A DNA stretch of 56,336 bases from Chitinispirillales bacterium ANBcel5 (GTDB lineage Bacteria; Fibrobacterota; Chitinivibrionia; Chitinivibrionales; Chitinispirillaceae). Shown in pieces: positions 44,869 through 54,263 of the stretch (positions within the stretch are counted from its first letter, which is position 1; each line of letters opens with the position of its first letter). The position numbers were made by a program, and so were the translations under genes. The notes below the pieces were generated by a model. It was not told the DNA's origin. It ran no database searches and saw nothing but the letters and a program-made list of their open reading frames with translations. The DNA is taken from the NCBI GenBank assembly GCA_029688955.1, contig JARUKZ010000028.1, positions 1 to 56,336 on the forward strand. The letters run 5' to 3'.

Positions 44869-46680
44869 ATGGAAGACAAGGACGACGAGAAGGAATTAAA
44901 ACGGAAACTATTTCAAAGAATATCCAGAATAGAGAAAAATGCGCGGTCGAAGGCCATAAAGGACAGAAAACCTTTTCAGGGCCTGCAGGTCAAACCTACA
45001 GCATCCTTTTTCGATGATTCCAAAAGAAGAGAACCCGGGGAGAATAACTGGACGGGTATAGGGTTCGATGTTAATCTGTGGGTCACTATGATCTCAGTAG
45101 CTTTTTTGACTGTATTTATAGGGCTGGTACTTTCTTTTCGCCAGCCTGCAGAAGTTTTTTTTGGACGTGCGTTCGAAATAATCACCCATAATTTCGGCTG
45201 GTTTTTGATACTTACGGTAAATGTACTTATTATAGCTGCTTTCTTTTTTGCATTCAGTCGTTTTGGCAAAATTAGGATTGGGGGGAGAGATGCACAGCCT
45301 GAGTTTTCCACTCTGGCCTGGTTTTCAATGCTTTTAAGTGCAGGGATGGGTATCGGCCTGATGTTTTGGAGTGTGGGGGAGCCCATAACCCACTTCCATG
45401 TTCCATCCCCTCTGTTTGAAGCGATCGAAGCATTAACTCCCGAAGCCGCTCAGGCTGCCATGGGGGTAACGTTTTTTCATTGGGGGCTTCATCCCTGGGG
45501 CGTTTACTCGGTGGTCGCGCTGGGGCTTGCATTTTTTGCCTTTAACAGAGGGCTTCCATTAACTATACGATCAATATTTTATCCTCTTCTTGGGGAAAAG
45601 ATATATGGCTTCTGGGGTGATTTAATTGATATCTTCTCAGTTCTGGCTACATTAGTTGGCCTGGCTACTTCTCTGGGACTGGGAGTTGCACAGGTAAATG
45701 CGGGGCTTAACTATCTGTTTGGTATTCAAATTACTCTATGGGTGCAAATTGTACTTATCGCTTCAATTACAGCAGTTGCCACGGGGTCGGTTATCCTGGG
45801 ACTTGATGGTGGTGTAAAGAGGCTCAGTAAACTAAATATGGGGCTGGCGGCTCTTTTTATGGTATTCATTGTTATAACCGGACCAACCGTTTATGTTTTA
45901 GGAGGGTTTACTCAAAATATCGGGTATTACTTTGGAACTCTTGTACATTTGAGCTTCTGGACCGAAACATTCAGAGACACAAACTGGCAGGGGCTATGGA
46001 CGGTTTTTTACTGGGCCTGGTGGATATCCTGGTCACCATTTGTAGGAATGTTTATAGCCAGGATTTCCAAAGGCAGGACTGTGAGGGAGTTTATTATAAG
46101 TGTAATGTTTATTCCGACACTCCTTTCCTTCGTGTGGATGTCTGTTTTTGGAGGATCGGCCATTTTTCTGGAAACTACCGGGGAAGCGCAAATATATGCT
46201 ACCGTCACGGAGGACGTATCGACCGCCCTGTTCCAAATGCTTGCTCATTTCCCCTTGCCGTTGCTTCTCTCTTTTATTGGAATCCTATTGGTGGTAGTGT
46301 TTTTTATAACATCTTCAGATTCCGGATCATTGGTGGTTGACCATTTGACTTCAGGAGGAAAACTGAATTCACCTGTACAGCAAAGAGTATTTTGGGCTAT
46401 AATGGAGGGAATCATAGCTTCTGTTCTTCTGGCTGGAGGTGGATTAACTACTCTTCAGACTGCTTCTGTTGCCACGGGGCTTCCCTTTGCCGTTATTCTT
46501 TTGTTTATTGTGTATTCGCTTTACCTTGGTCTTTCTCAGGAACATCACATAAATGAAACGGTGGAAAATGAGGTAGAAGAGTTCCTGGAGAAAGAACGCC
46601 TTACAAATATCGTTGAAGAAACGATAAAGGATGATGAAGGTGAAGAGGCTTCAGAGAACGATGAACCAGGAGATGAGTGA
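44869..46680 (+). CDS. BCCT-family transporter (betaine/choline/carnitine)
   Basis: Protein of 603 residues from the ATG at 44869 (a GTG two codons upstream is possible; GGGG precedes). About 12 membrane segments. The Trp-rich segment TVFYWAWWISWSPFVGMFIA near residue 380, followed by RISKGRTVREF, is the BCCT hallmark, and the early GMGIGLMFWSVGEP near 165 is the glycine-rich substrate helix. The long charged N-terminal tail and the acidic C-terminal tail (EEFLEKERLTNIVEETIKDD) are of the kind that sense osmotic stress in relatives. It imports betaine, choline or carnitine with Na+ or H+. Confidence 0.94.
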   Translation: MEDKDDEKELKRKLFQRISRIEKNARSKAIKDRKPFQGLQVKPTASFFDDSKRREPGENNWTGIGFDVNLWVTMISVAFLTVFIGLVLSFRQPAEVFFGRAFEIITHNFGWFLILTVNVLIIAAFFFAFSRFGKIRIGGRDAQPEFSTLAWFSMLLSAGMGIGLMFWSVGEPITHFHVPSPLFEAIEALTPEAAQAAMGVTFFHWGLHPWGVYSVVALGLAFFAFNRGLPLTIRSIFYPLLGEKIYGFWGDLIDIFSVLATLVGLATSLGLGVAQVNAGLNYLFGIQITLWVQIVLIASITAVATGSVILGLDGGVKRLSKLNMGLAALFMVFIVITGPTVYVLGGFTQNIGYYFGTLVHLSFWTETFRDTNWQGLWTVFYWAWWISWSPFVGMFIARISKGRTVREFIISVMFIPTLLSFVWMSVFGGSAIFLETTGEAQIYATVTEDVSTALFQMLAHFPLPLLLSFIGILLVVVFFITSSDSGSLVVDHLTSGGKLNSPVQQRVFWAIMEGIIASVLLAGGGLTTLQTASVATGLPFAVILLFIVYSLYLGLSQEHHINETVENEVEEFLEKERLTNIVEETIKDDEGEEASENDEPGDE

Positions 46681-46820
46681 CTATAGTTATTAGAAATTGA
46701 TTACTCACTATGGTACAATCTTATGTTTGATAGCAATGTGCCAGGGTGAACTAATCAAGTGGTGGGAAGCAACGCATACAAAACCGTTTTCGAATATACC
46801 CAGATGAGGAGAATGTTTTC

Positions 46821-49286
46821 ATGACAGGCAATATATCTAATGATGCCTCTGGCCTTGCTCATATGATATGTGAACTGTCCTTGGCGCGGGACCTTGAATC
46901 AATTATGAAAATCGTGCGAAAAACCGCGAAGAGCTTCACCGGTGCTGATGGCGCAACATTTGTTTTATGCGAGGATGATAATTGCTTTTATGCCGATGAG
47001 GAAGCAATTGAGCCTTTATGGAAAGGGCAAAGGTTTCCAAAGTCGAGCTGTATCAGTGGATGGGTGATGGAGCACAAGAAAGCGGTTGCTATCAGAGATA
47101 TTTATGCCGACGACAGAATACCCCATGATGCTTACCGGCCTACTTTTGTAAAAAGTTTACTCATGGTTCCGATAAGGAGTATGGATCCCCTTGGTGCAAT
47201 AGGTGTTTATTGGGCCAAAGAGCATTTGGCTTCGCCTAATGATAAGAATAATCTACAGGCTATTGCCGATGCGACCGCTATCGCGATTGAAAATGTTCGG
47301 GTGAATTCACAGTTGGAACAGCAAATAGACAATCTTACTGATGAACGTCGAAGACTTGAAGATATAATAGAAGGAACACGCGTAGGTACATGGGAATGGA
47401 ATATCCAAACCGGAGAAATTATTGTCAATGATAGATGGGCCCAAATTCTTGGCTATAATCTAAAGGAATTACTTCCTGTTAGTAGAAGCTCCTGGGAAAA
47501 GGTGATTCACCCGGATGATTTTGAACTGTATAATAAGGCCTTGGAAGGCCATCTTTCAGAAAATGATAAGTACTTTGAATGTGAATACAGGGTAATGCAC
47601 AAAAATGGAGACTGGATCTGGGTTTTGGATAGAGGGAAAGTTCTAAGCAGATCAGGTGATTCTACACCGTTACTTATGTATGGAACCCGTACAGAAATAT
47701 CTGAACGTAAACAAATGATTGAAGCGCTGCAGAAAAACAAGGCCTTTTTACAAGCTGCGTTAGATAATAGCCACGCGGGGATTGCGATAGCGGATGCTCC
47801 TGATGGTAAATTACGTTATGTTAATAAAGCCGCAATGGATATTCGAGGTATACCGGCAAATTATTCTGTAAATAATATAACCATAGACAATTATGTTGAA
47901 AGCTGGCAAATATATCATTTCAACGGAAATCCTTACCAAAAGGATGAAGTACCTTTGGCACGAGCTATTATCTACAGTGAAACTTGCAGTAAGGAGTTTG
48001 TTATTAAACGTCCTGATGGAGAAAAAAGAATTGTGTGGGCTAATGCTGCTCCAATACTTGGAACCTCCGATAAAGTAGAGGCGGGGATAGTCGTTTTTCT
48101 CGATATAACGGAGAACAAACGCATGAGTGAGCGTCTTCGACAAGCTGAGAAAATGGAAGCAATCGGAACGCTTGCCGGGGGCATAGCTCATGATTTCAAT
48201 AATATTTTAGGTGGCATCATCGGCTATGCAGATTTGTCACTGGATGATGTTGAGCCTCAAAGCAGGCTTGCTAAAAATATTCACTGCATTCTAAAGGGAG
48301 GCGAACGTGCTAAGAATCTGGTGAATCAGATACTTAACTTTAGTCGTCGTGGTAATGACGAGAAGACACCTCAGTATCTTAGTCCACTGATTAAAGAAGT
48401 TATTGAATTACTCAGGGCAAGTTTACCATCATCCATTATTATTGAAAGTAATATCAAAAAAGACACGTGTCCCATTTGGGCTAACCCTACACAAATTCAT
48501 GAAATAGTGATGAACTTGTGCGCCAATGCTGCCTATGCAATGCAAAACGAAAAGGGACTTCTGGAAGTGATCCATGAGGAGAAGTCGTTTACTGAAAAAA
48601 TCACCGGGAGAGCGGGGACAGTTCCTCCGGGAGTTTATTCTGTTATAACCATACGTGATAACGGATGTGGTATGGATACCGATACACTTAAGCGGGTATT
48701 TGATCCATTTTTTACCACCAAAACTCAGGGTGAAGGAACTGGAATGGGCATGGCTGTGCTCTTCGGTATAATTCAGAGTCATCGGGGAACAGTCAGAGTT
48801 GAAAGTACATTGGGAAAAGGAACTACTTTTCGTGTCTATTTGCCTAAATACAAAAAAGATGTATGTGCTTCGTGTACCCCAGAGGAAAACAGGCCTGTAA
48901 GTCAGGGAACAGGGACTGTTTTGTTTGTTGATGATGAAGAATTGATGGTGAAAATGGCTGAAGAGATGCTCAGTGATCTTGGCTATACAGTTATCACTTT
49001 TAACAACTCTTTTGAAGCCCTTGGTGCTTTTAAGAAAACCCCTGGAATGTTTGATTTGATTATAACTGATCAAACAATGCCGGTTTATCCCGGTGTTGAT
49101 TTTGCCAGGGAAATCCGAAAAATTAAACCCGATATACCTATTATTTTATGTACCGGATACAGTAAGCTTGTAGATGAACAAAGTGCAATGGATGCTGGTA
49201 TTGATGCGTTAATATTCAAACCGTTTAGAAAACGAAGTATTGCACAGCTAATTAGCGAGGTATTGCAGAAGAAAGGTGAATCTTAA
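46821..49286 (+). CDS. hybrid sensor histidine kinase (GAF-PAS-PAS-HisKA-HATPase-REC)
   Basis: Protein of 821 residues. Domains in order: GAF about 20-160 (KSSCISGWVMEHKKAVAIRD), PAS about 185-300 of the PAS_3 type (TWEWNIQTGEIIVNDRW), PAS about 310-430, HisKA with LAGGIAHDFNNILGGIIGYA (His near 457), HATPase_c with DNGCGMD and GEGTGMGMAV, and a receiver domain from about 695 with FVDDEE and phosphoacceptor Asp near 748 (LIITDQTMP). No membrane segment. GGAG precedes the ATG. It overlaps the next gene, a single-domain response regulator, forming a phosphorelay pair. Confidence 0.94.
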   Translation: MTGNISNDASGLAHMICELSLARDLESIMKIVRKTAKSFTGADGATFVLCEDDNCFYADEEAIEPLWKGQRFPKSSCISGWVMEHKKAVAIRDIYADDRIPHDAYRPTFVKSLLMVPIRSMDPLGAIGVYWAKEHLASPNDKNNLQAIADATAIAIENVRVNSQLEQQIDNLTDERRRLEDIIEGTRVGTWEWNIQTGEIIVNDRWAQILGYNLKELLPVSRSSWEKVIHPDDFELYNKALEGHLSENDKYFECEYRVMHKNGDWIWVLDRGKVLSRSGDSTPLLMYGTRTEISERKQMIEALQKNKAFLQAALDNSHAGIAIADAPDGKLRYVNKAAMDIRGIPANYSVNNITIDNYVESWQIYHFNGNPYQKDEVPLARAIIYSETCSKEFVIKRPDGEKRIVWANAAPILGTSDKVEAGIVVFLDITENKRMSERLRQAEKMEAIGTLAGGIAHDFNNILGGIIGYADLSLDDVEPQSRLAKNIHCILKGGERAKNLVNQILNFSRRGNDEKTPQYLSPLIKEVIELLRASLPSSIIIESNIKKDTCPIWANPTQIHEIVMNLCANAAYAMQNEKGLLEVIHEEKSFTEKITGRAGTVPPGVYSVITIRDNGCGMDTDTLKRVFDPFFTTKTQGEGTGMGMAVLFGIIQSHRGTVRVESTLGKGTTFRVYLPKYKKDVCASCTPEENRPVSQGTGTVLFVDDEELMVKMAEEMLSDLGYTVITFNNSFEALGAFKKTPGMFDLIITDQTMPVYPGVDFAREIRKIKPDIPIILCTGYSKLVDEQSAMDAGIDALIFKPFRKRSIAQLISEVLQKKGES

Positions 49287-49660
49287 TGCCAAAGGTAATG
49301 ATAATTGATGATGATGAGCTCTTTAGAGGTATGCTTTTGCAAATGATGGAACGGGAAGGCATCGATGCCGTCGGGACTTTTAATGGGAAAGAAGGGCTAC
49401 AAATAATTGATTCATACCAACCAGACCTCATTATAACTGATATTGTAATGCCGGATAAAGAAGGATTGGAAACAATAATTGAACTACGCCAACATTACAA
49501 ACATATTCCGATTATTGCTGTTTCCGGAGGAGGAAAAGTTCACCCGGATGTCTATCTGTCAACAGCAAAACAATTTGGTGCAAACTATGCTTTCTCCAAG
49601 CCCCTAAATAGAACCGAATTTCTTAGTGCTGTAATTAAGTGTTTAGGTAAAAGAGCTTAA
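49286..49660 (+). CDS. single-domain response regulator
   Basis: Protein of 124 residues, a CheY-like receiver only: acidic pocket IIDDDE at 6-11, phosphoacceptor D52 in IITDIVMPD, switch Ser in AVSGGG and Lys in FSKPL. There is no output domain, so it either acts by protein contact or passes phosphate on. It starts at the last base of the kinase stop and its own stop overlaps the next ATG. Confidence 0.93.
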   Translation: MPKVMIIDDDELFRGMLLQMMEREGIDAVGTFNGKEGLQIIDSYQPDLIITDIVMPDKEGLETIIELRQHYKHIPIIAVSGGGKVHPDVYLSTAKQFGANYAFSKPLNRTEFLSAVIKCLGKRA

Positions 49661-50130
49661 TGATAGGGTCAACAAAAAATATTATGAATTCAAAAGTTGT
49701 TATTTTTATTTGCATCTGTTTATCAGTAGCTTTCAATCTGTTTGCAGGTAATTGTATCGATAAAGAAACAAGTACTACAGTGACTATAAAAGGACTGTAT
49801 AAAGCGCCAGAATCAGTTCATAACGGTAATACCACCATACTAAAGGGGGCTATGGATGGAGAGTATGTTGAAGTTAATGTCCAGGGAGTCATAAAGGATT
49901 TTGTACTGATTAATTTAAAATGGGATGATTGCAGCCAGGAGTTGATTGAGACAGATATTGTTCATAGAATTGATACGGTGCGCAATGAAACTGTAGTTAT
50001 AAAAACCTTTATGCCTGAGGGGATACCTTCAGAGAAAATAAAGTGGAAGAATACATCGGGAAAGGAACATGAATTTATCATTCATGAAGATGGCAAGAGT
50101 AAAAACCTTTGGAAATTTCACTTGGAGTAG
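49660..50130 (+). CDS. small exported protein of unknown function
   Basis: Protein of 156 residues (or 148 from the ATG at 49684), coupled to the response regulator by a TAATG overlap. The N-terminus has a hydrophobic signal sequence (VVIFICICLSVAFNLFAGNC). The mature part looks all-beta and has a charged C-terminus (HEDGKSKNLWKFHLE). Not recognised. The coupling suggests a role in the same signalling pathway. Confidence 0.7.
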   Translation: MIGSTKNIMNSKVVIFICICLSVAFNLFAGNCIDKETSTTVTIKGLYKAPESVHNGNTTILKGAMDGEYVEVNVQGVIKDFVLINLKWDDCSQELIETDIVHRIDTVRNETVVIKTFMPEGIPSEKIKWKNTSGKEHEFIIHEDGKSKNLWKFHLE

Positions 50131-50167
50131 AACATCAATCGTTATAAAACTGGCAGAGGGCAGGGAC

Positions 50168-50810
50168 ATGTCGATAACCATTAGAAAATGAAACGGAAGA
50201 TGATTACAGGCAGGTAGAAAACCTAACGCGTGAGGCTTTTTGGAATCTGTATGATCCTGGCTGTGATGAGCACTATCTGGTCCATGTTATGAGAGAACAT
50301 CCAGACTTTTTGCCGGAGTATGGCTTTGTTGCAGTTGTTGATGACAGGGTTGTGGGTAACATCATGTATGCCAGATCAAAACTAATCGATGAAAATGGTT
50401 TTACCCTTACTACTTTAACATTTGGACCAGTTAGTGTACTGCCTCAATACCAAAGAAAAGGTATTGGTTCGGCTTTGATTCGTCACACAATTAAAAAGGC
50501 TGTTTCTGACAATTATAAAGCAATTGTTATAGAAGGGCATCCGCATAATTACTGTGTACATGGCTTTAAATGCTCAAAAGATTTTTCTGTTAGTGACAGT
50601 GAAGGGAAATATCCCTACAGTCTTCTGGTCCTTGAATTGGAAAAAGGTTCTCTTCAGGGGAGGCAATGGAGATACTATCCCAGTGAAGTCTACCAAATAG
50701 ATACTAAGGCTGCAAAGGTGTTTGACAACACTTTTCCCAAAAAGAAAAAAGAGTATAAGTATACTCAGGAGTTGTTTTCTATTTCGAGCAGGGCTTTTGT
50801 AGGGGAGTGA
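50168..50810 (+). pseudogene. GNAT acetyltransferase (YhbS-like), frameshifted near its start
   Basis: An ATG at 50168 with AGAGGGCAGGG upstream reads MSITIRK and stops at TGA 50189-50191. One frame over, from about 50184, the sequence continues as NETEDDYRQVENLTREAFWN to the stop at 50810. The joined product matches YhbS-like N-acetyltransferases, including LTFGPVSVLPQYQRKGIGSA, which is the acetyl-CoA loop, and a C-terminal YYPSEVY. The break lies in AAAATGAAA, where one extra A explains it. Without the joined start the longest frame begins at 50289 and lacks the first helix. Either a real mutation or a sequencing error. Confidence 0.8.
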
Positions 50811-51162
50811 ATTCACCGAAAACTTAAGCAATATCCTTAAGGATACATGATATCATCTCCATATTCACTTTGATAGTATAAGAGGGGATGATAATTAATA
50901 CAATGGGGCATTTTAAGCTAAAACAGTGGGAGTAATCAGTGACACTGTTCTCATTAGTTCTTTCCTTGTTCATATGCCCATTCCTTACCCTCAGCTGTTG
51001 AATTCGGATTATTAGCAATGCGCCCGGTTGTTACATGTTTCTTTCAGATGTACTCAAATCAGCATTATACAAACATACAAATTGAACACCACTATTCATT
51101 TGATTATATTATTCAGTGTAATTATCACTAAGGGATCGCTTTTAAGAGAACAGGGGTAATAG
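50811..51162 (+). promoter_or_regulatory. upstream region of the xylosidase with candidate promoter
   Basis: No gene here. TTGAAC (51082-51087), 17 bp, TATATT (51105-51110) is a good sigma70-like match 53 bp before the xylosidase ATG. No clear operator palindrome is seen. Confidence 0.45.
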
Positions 51163-53247
51163 ATGGAAAACCAATTTTTCAATGCACACCATTCGCCTAT
51201 GGGGGCATTTGCTTCATTCACATTGGGTCATGCGGGGGCCTGCGGCGGGCTTGGAATGGAGCTGAGCGGACCTGCAAATCAAAATGTTTATATCGGGCTG
51301 CAATCAAAGGATTTTAAGACCTTTTCTATGATGCCTTTCTTTGCATCGGCAAAAAACATGAGAGAAAAATTCGACAATCAGGCACAAACTACTGACTCAA
51401 AACCAAACCAAATTCACTCTTTCCCATCTACTGCTATAAAGCGTAATTATGCTCTGTGTACAGATAAATGGCAAGCTGAAGATTTAAGCTTTGAGATCTT
51501 TTCTCCCGTCCACGCTATACCGGATCCGGACACTGCATCTCATAACGAACTAAAGAACGCTATCATACCAGCCGTTTTTGCAGAAATTACCGTAGATAAC
51601 CGGGCGTGTAGTACAGAGCGCAAAGCTGTATTTGGGTTTGAAGGAAACGATCCGTATACCGCAATGCGCCAGTTAAATAAAACATCGGATAACCTCACCG
51701 GAATCGCCCAGGGCCGTCAGTATGCAATATGTACAATAGATAATAATACACAATCAGCCCAGGCGTTCTCTATTGATGAGATCTGTTTTCCCGAAACTGA
51801 AAACAACTACTCCTTTGGTCTCGGTACCACTGCTGCGCTGGTAATGACTGCTCCCGCGGGGAAAATATCTACCTGGAGGTTTGCTGTATGTTTTTACCGG
51901 GGTGGAATAGTAACCACGGGTATTGACACAGCCTACTATTATACCAAATTTTGGAACCAAATAGAGGAAGTAGCGCTCTATGGGTTATCTAATGTTGAGA
52001 TGTATAAAAAAGCAGCTCTGGACGGTAACCGATTACTGGAGAACTCCACTCTTTCTGAGGAAAGAAAATTTATGACCGCTCATGCCATAAGAAGTTATTA
52101 TGGAAATACAGAGCTTCTCATAAGTGAAAACAGACCTGTTTGGGTAGTAAATGAAGGTGAGTACCGAATGATAAACACCTTCGACCTTTTTGTCGATCAG
52201 CTCTTTTTTGAGATGAAGATGAATCCCTGGACTGTTCGAAATGTTCTTGACTTGTATGCTGATCCCGATAAATACAGATACCGTGATATGGTAAAACTGC
52301 CTGAATCCGAAAAAAAGTTTCCGGGTGGAGTAAGTTTTACCCATGATATGGGGGTTGCAAACTCATTTTCCCGCTTCGGGCATTCAGCCTACGAACTTGA
52401 AGGTATTGATGGGTGTTTTTCTCATATGACCCACGAACAGCTTGTTAACTGGGTGCTGTGTGCCGGGGTCTACGCACACGCTGCTTCAGATACCAAATGG
52501 GTTAATAAGCAAATACCTCTGTTAGTTGAGTGTCTTAAAAGCATGGTTAATCGTGATCACTATGATGAAAATCTCAGAGACGGGGTGATGGATCTTGATT
52601 CCGCCAGGACTGCAGGCGGTGCGGAAATTACTACCTACGATAACGTTGATTCATCTCTGGGACAGTCCAGAAGAAACACCTATCTGGCTGTAAAGTGCTG
52701 GGCAGCTTATATACTCCTTGAAAAAATGCTTAATTCAAAGCAAAAAGAGATGTCTGAGTTGGCTTCCCTGCAGGCTCATAAGTGTGCTCAGACAATTCTT
52801 AGCTATAAACAGGGCGATGAATCTATACCCGCTCTGCTTGAAAAAGGAAATAAGTCGGTTATTATTCCTATCATTGAAGGCCTGGTATTTATAGATGTTT
52901 GTTGCAGAGAGGTTCTTAGAGACTCCAGGTACAGTGAATTTGTGGAAGCGCTGGCTGCTCACTGCAGGGCTGTTCTTAAAAAGGGAGTCTGTCTGTTTGA
53001 TGATTCCGGATGGAAGTTGTCTTCTACAAGTGACAATTCCTGGTTAAGCAAAATTTATCTGTGTCAATATATTACAGAGAACATCTTTGGAATGGATGCA
53101 GATATTGAGGCTGACAAGGCCCATATCGGGTGGCTGCTTAATTCTCAAAACTCATATTTTGCATTCAGCGATCAAATGAACCGGGGAAAAGTATGTGGAA
53201 GCAGGTACTATCCAAGAGGTGTAACTGCTGCTCTTTGGCTTGATTAG
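51163..53247 (+). CDS. GH52 beta-xylosidase
   Basis: Protein of 694 residues, full length for glycoside hydrolase family 52, which splits xylose from xylo-oligosaccharides with retention. The whole chain follows the family: FFNAHHSPMGAFASFTLG at the start, VCFYRGGIVTTGID near 245 and MTAHAIRSYYGNTELL near 305. Next come WVVNEGEYRMINTFDLFVDQ at 327-346, which holds the nucleophile Glu (E331 or E333), and GVMDLDSARTAGGAEITTYD near 475, which holds the acid/base Asp (D479 by position), with SSTSDNSWLSKIYLCQ near the end. No signal peptide, so it works inside the cell on imported oligosaccharides. Single gene with its own promoter and terminator. Confidence 0.95.
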   Translation: MENQFFNAHHSPMGAFASFTLGHAGACGGLGMELSGPANQNVYIGLQSKDFKTFSMMPFFASAKNMREKFDNQAQTTDSKPNQIHSFPSTAIKRNYALCTDKWQAEDLSFEIFSPVHAIPDPDTASHNELKNAIIPAVFAEITVDNRACSTERKAVFGFEGNDPYTAMRQLNKTSDNLTGIAQGRQYAICTIDNNTQSAQAFSIDEICFPETENNYSFGLGTTAALVMTAPAGKISTWRFAVCFYRGGIVTTGIDTAYYYTKFWNQIEEVALYGLSNVEMYKKAALDGNRLLENSTLSEERKFMTAHAIRSYYGNTELLISENRPVWVVNEGEYRMINTFDLFVDQLFFEMKMNPWTVRNVLDLYADPDKYRYRDMVKLPESEKKFPGGVSFTHDMGVANSFSRFGHSAYELEGIDGCFSHMTHEQLVNWVLCAGVYAHAASDTKWVNKQIPLLVECLKSMVNRDHYDENLRDGVMDLDSARTAGGAEITTYDNVDSSLGQSRRNTYLAVKCWAAYILLEKMLNSKQKEMSELASLQAHKCAQTILSYKQGDESIPALLEKGNKSVIIPIIEGLVFIDVCCREVLRDSRYSEFVEALAAHCRAVLKKGVCLFDDSGWKLSSTSDNSWLSKIYLCQYITENIFGMDADIEADKAHIGWLLNSQNSYFAFSDQMNRGKVCGSRYYPRGVTAALWLD

Positions 53248-53258
53248 TGAAGAGAAAA

Positions 53259-53285
53259 AAAGAGAGGTGATTGTTACTTCTCTTT
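53259..53285. terminator. bidirectional terminator
   Basis: AAAGAGAGGTGA (53259-53270) pairs with TTACTTCTCTTT (53274-53285) with two G-T pairs and a 3-base loop. Read on the minus strand it is followed by seven T. It lies between the convergent xylosidase and the small exported-protein gene and can serve both. Confidence 0.7.
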
Positions 53286-53290
53286 GCTTT

Positions 53291-53617
53291 CTATTCGTGT
53301 CTTGCAATCATTGAGTTTTCTTTACCACGACTGTTCTCTTCCAGTACTTTTAAAAGATAATTTAAATGATCACTTAACAGAACTACGTTATTATAATCAT
53401 CATTTGTTGTTGAGTCAACCTCATCAATGGTTAACGTCTCAAACTCAGCCATGATCTGCTCAATTTCTTCCAGAAGTGGTTCTGTTTCATTTATAACCTT
53501 TGTAACCCTTACTTCAAAATTGTCTTCCGGTAATACTGTGTTTTTTTGGGCTTCTCCCACCATTATAATCGCTGAGCTGACAGTTAGCATGATAATAGTA
53601 GCAATTGTTTTTCTCAT
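53291..53617 (-). CDS. small exported helical protein
   Basis: Protein of 108 residues from the ATG at 53617 (GGAG 6 bases upstream; starts at 53623 and 53629 are possible). Signal peptide RKTIATIIMLTVSSAIIMVG, then an acidic helical region TEPLLEEIEQIMAEFETL. Not recognised. The pattern of a signal peptide followed by an acidic helix with P-x-L-E resembles the protein at 55870-56274. Confidence 0.65.
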   Translation of the reverse strand: MRKTIATIIMLTVSSAIIMVGEAQKNTVLPEDNFEVRVTKVINETEPLLEEIEQIMAEFETLTIDEVDSTTNDDYNNVVLLSDHLNYLLKVLEENSRGKENSMIARHE

Positions 53618-54263
53618 AGGCATCTCCACTGCTAATTATGAATTTGTAGTGAATAAGACAGTATCAACATTTATACCCAAGATCATAAGTAATTGTATTA
53701 TAGCAAAATGCAATAAAACATCCTGAAATAAATTGTCTTTTTTTGTGGCGCTTAGACTACCGACCAATCATTATACACTACTTTTCAGTATCTGTCACGC
53801 ATATTTAACTATCGTGCTTAGGCTTTTAGCATATAAACTGAAGCAGAAAACAGCGGGGTTTTTGTAAATGAGGATTGATCGCTTTGGCTTTTGGATAGGT
53901 TAATAGCTTGAATTTGTGTATAGTAAGGTACTGAACAGCAAGGGGGGGTAATGAGCTAAGGCTTAACGGTTGTAGAGAATTATTTTTGTCCAAAATAGAA
54001 TAATATAACCGAGTGTAAGTCAATAAGGTATCTTACTTACCGACTACACCATTTATTGAGACCTTTGGACGTGGATCCCCAATCCGTTCTAAAAAGGAGC
54101 CGGAGTAAGATGTAGATCTGTATATAATCAAACAATTCCGTGTCCCTTAATCGGGAGACAGGGACGGATGTTGTGTAGAATAATTATAACTCTTAATAAT
54201 GCCAAAGCGTCAGTTACATTTATATTGAACTGTGGCTTTGGCATTTACATCTCTTCTTGATTA
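53618..54263. other. intergenic region with a long hairpin
   Basis: No gene supported. A strong hairpin at 54198-54245 has AATGCCAAAG paired with CTTTGGCATT, and an inner CAGTT/AACTG stem. It lies just past the stop of the minus-strand carboxypeptidase gene and probably ends its transcript, though no T-run follows. Confidence 0.55.

Noticed and set aside
48429..49073. 214-codon minus-strand frame within the hybrid kinase
   Set aside because: Shadow of the HATPase-receiver coding region.
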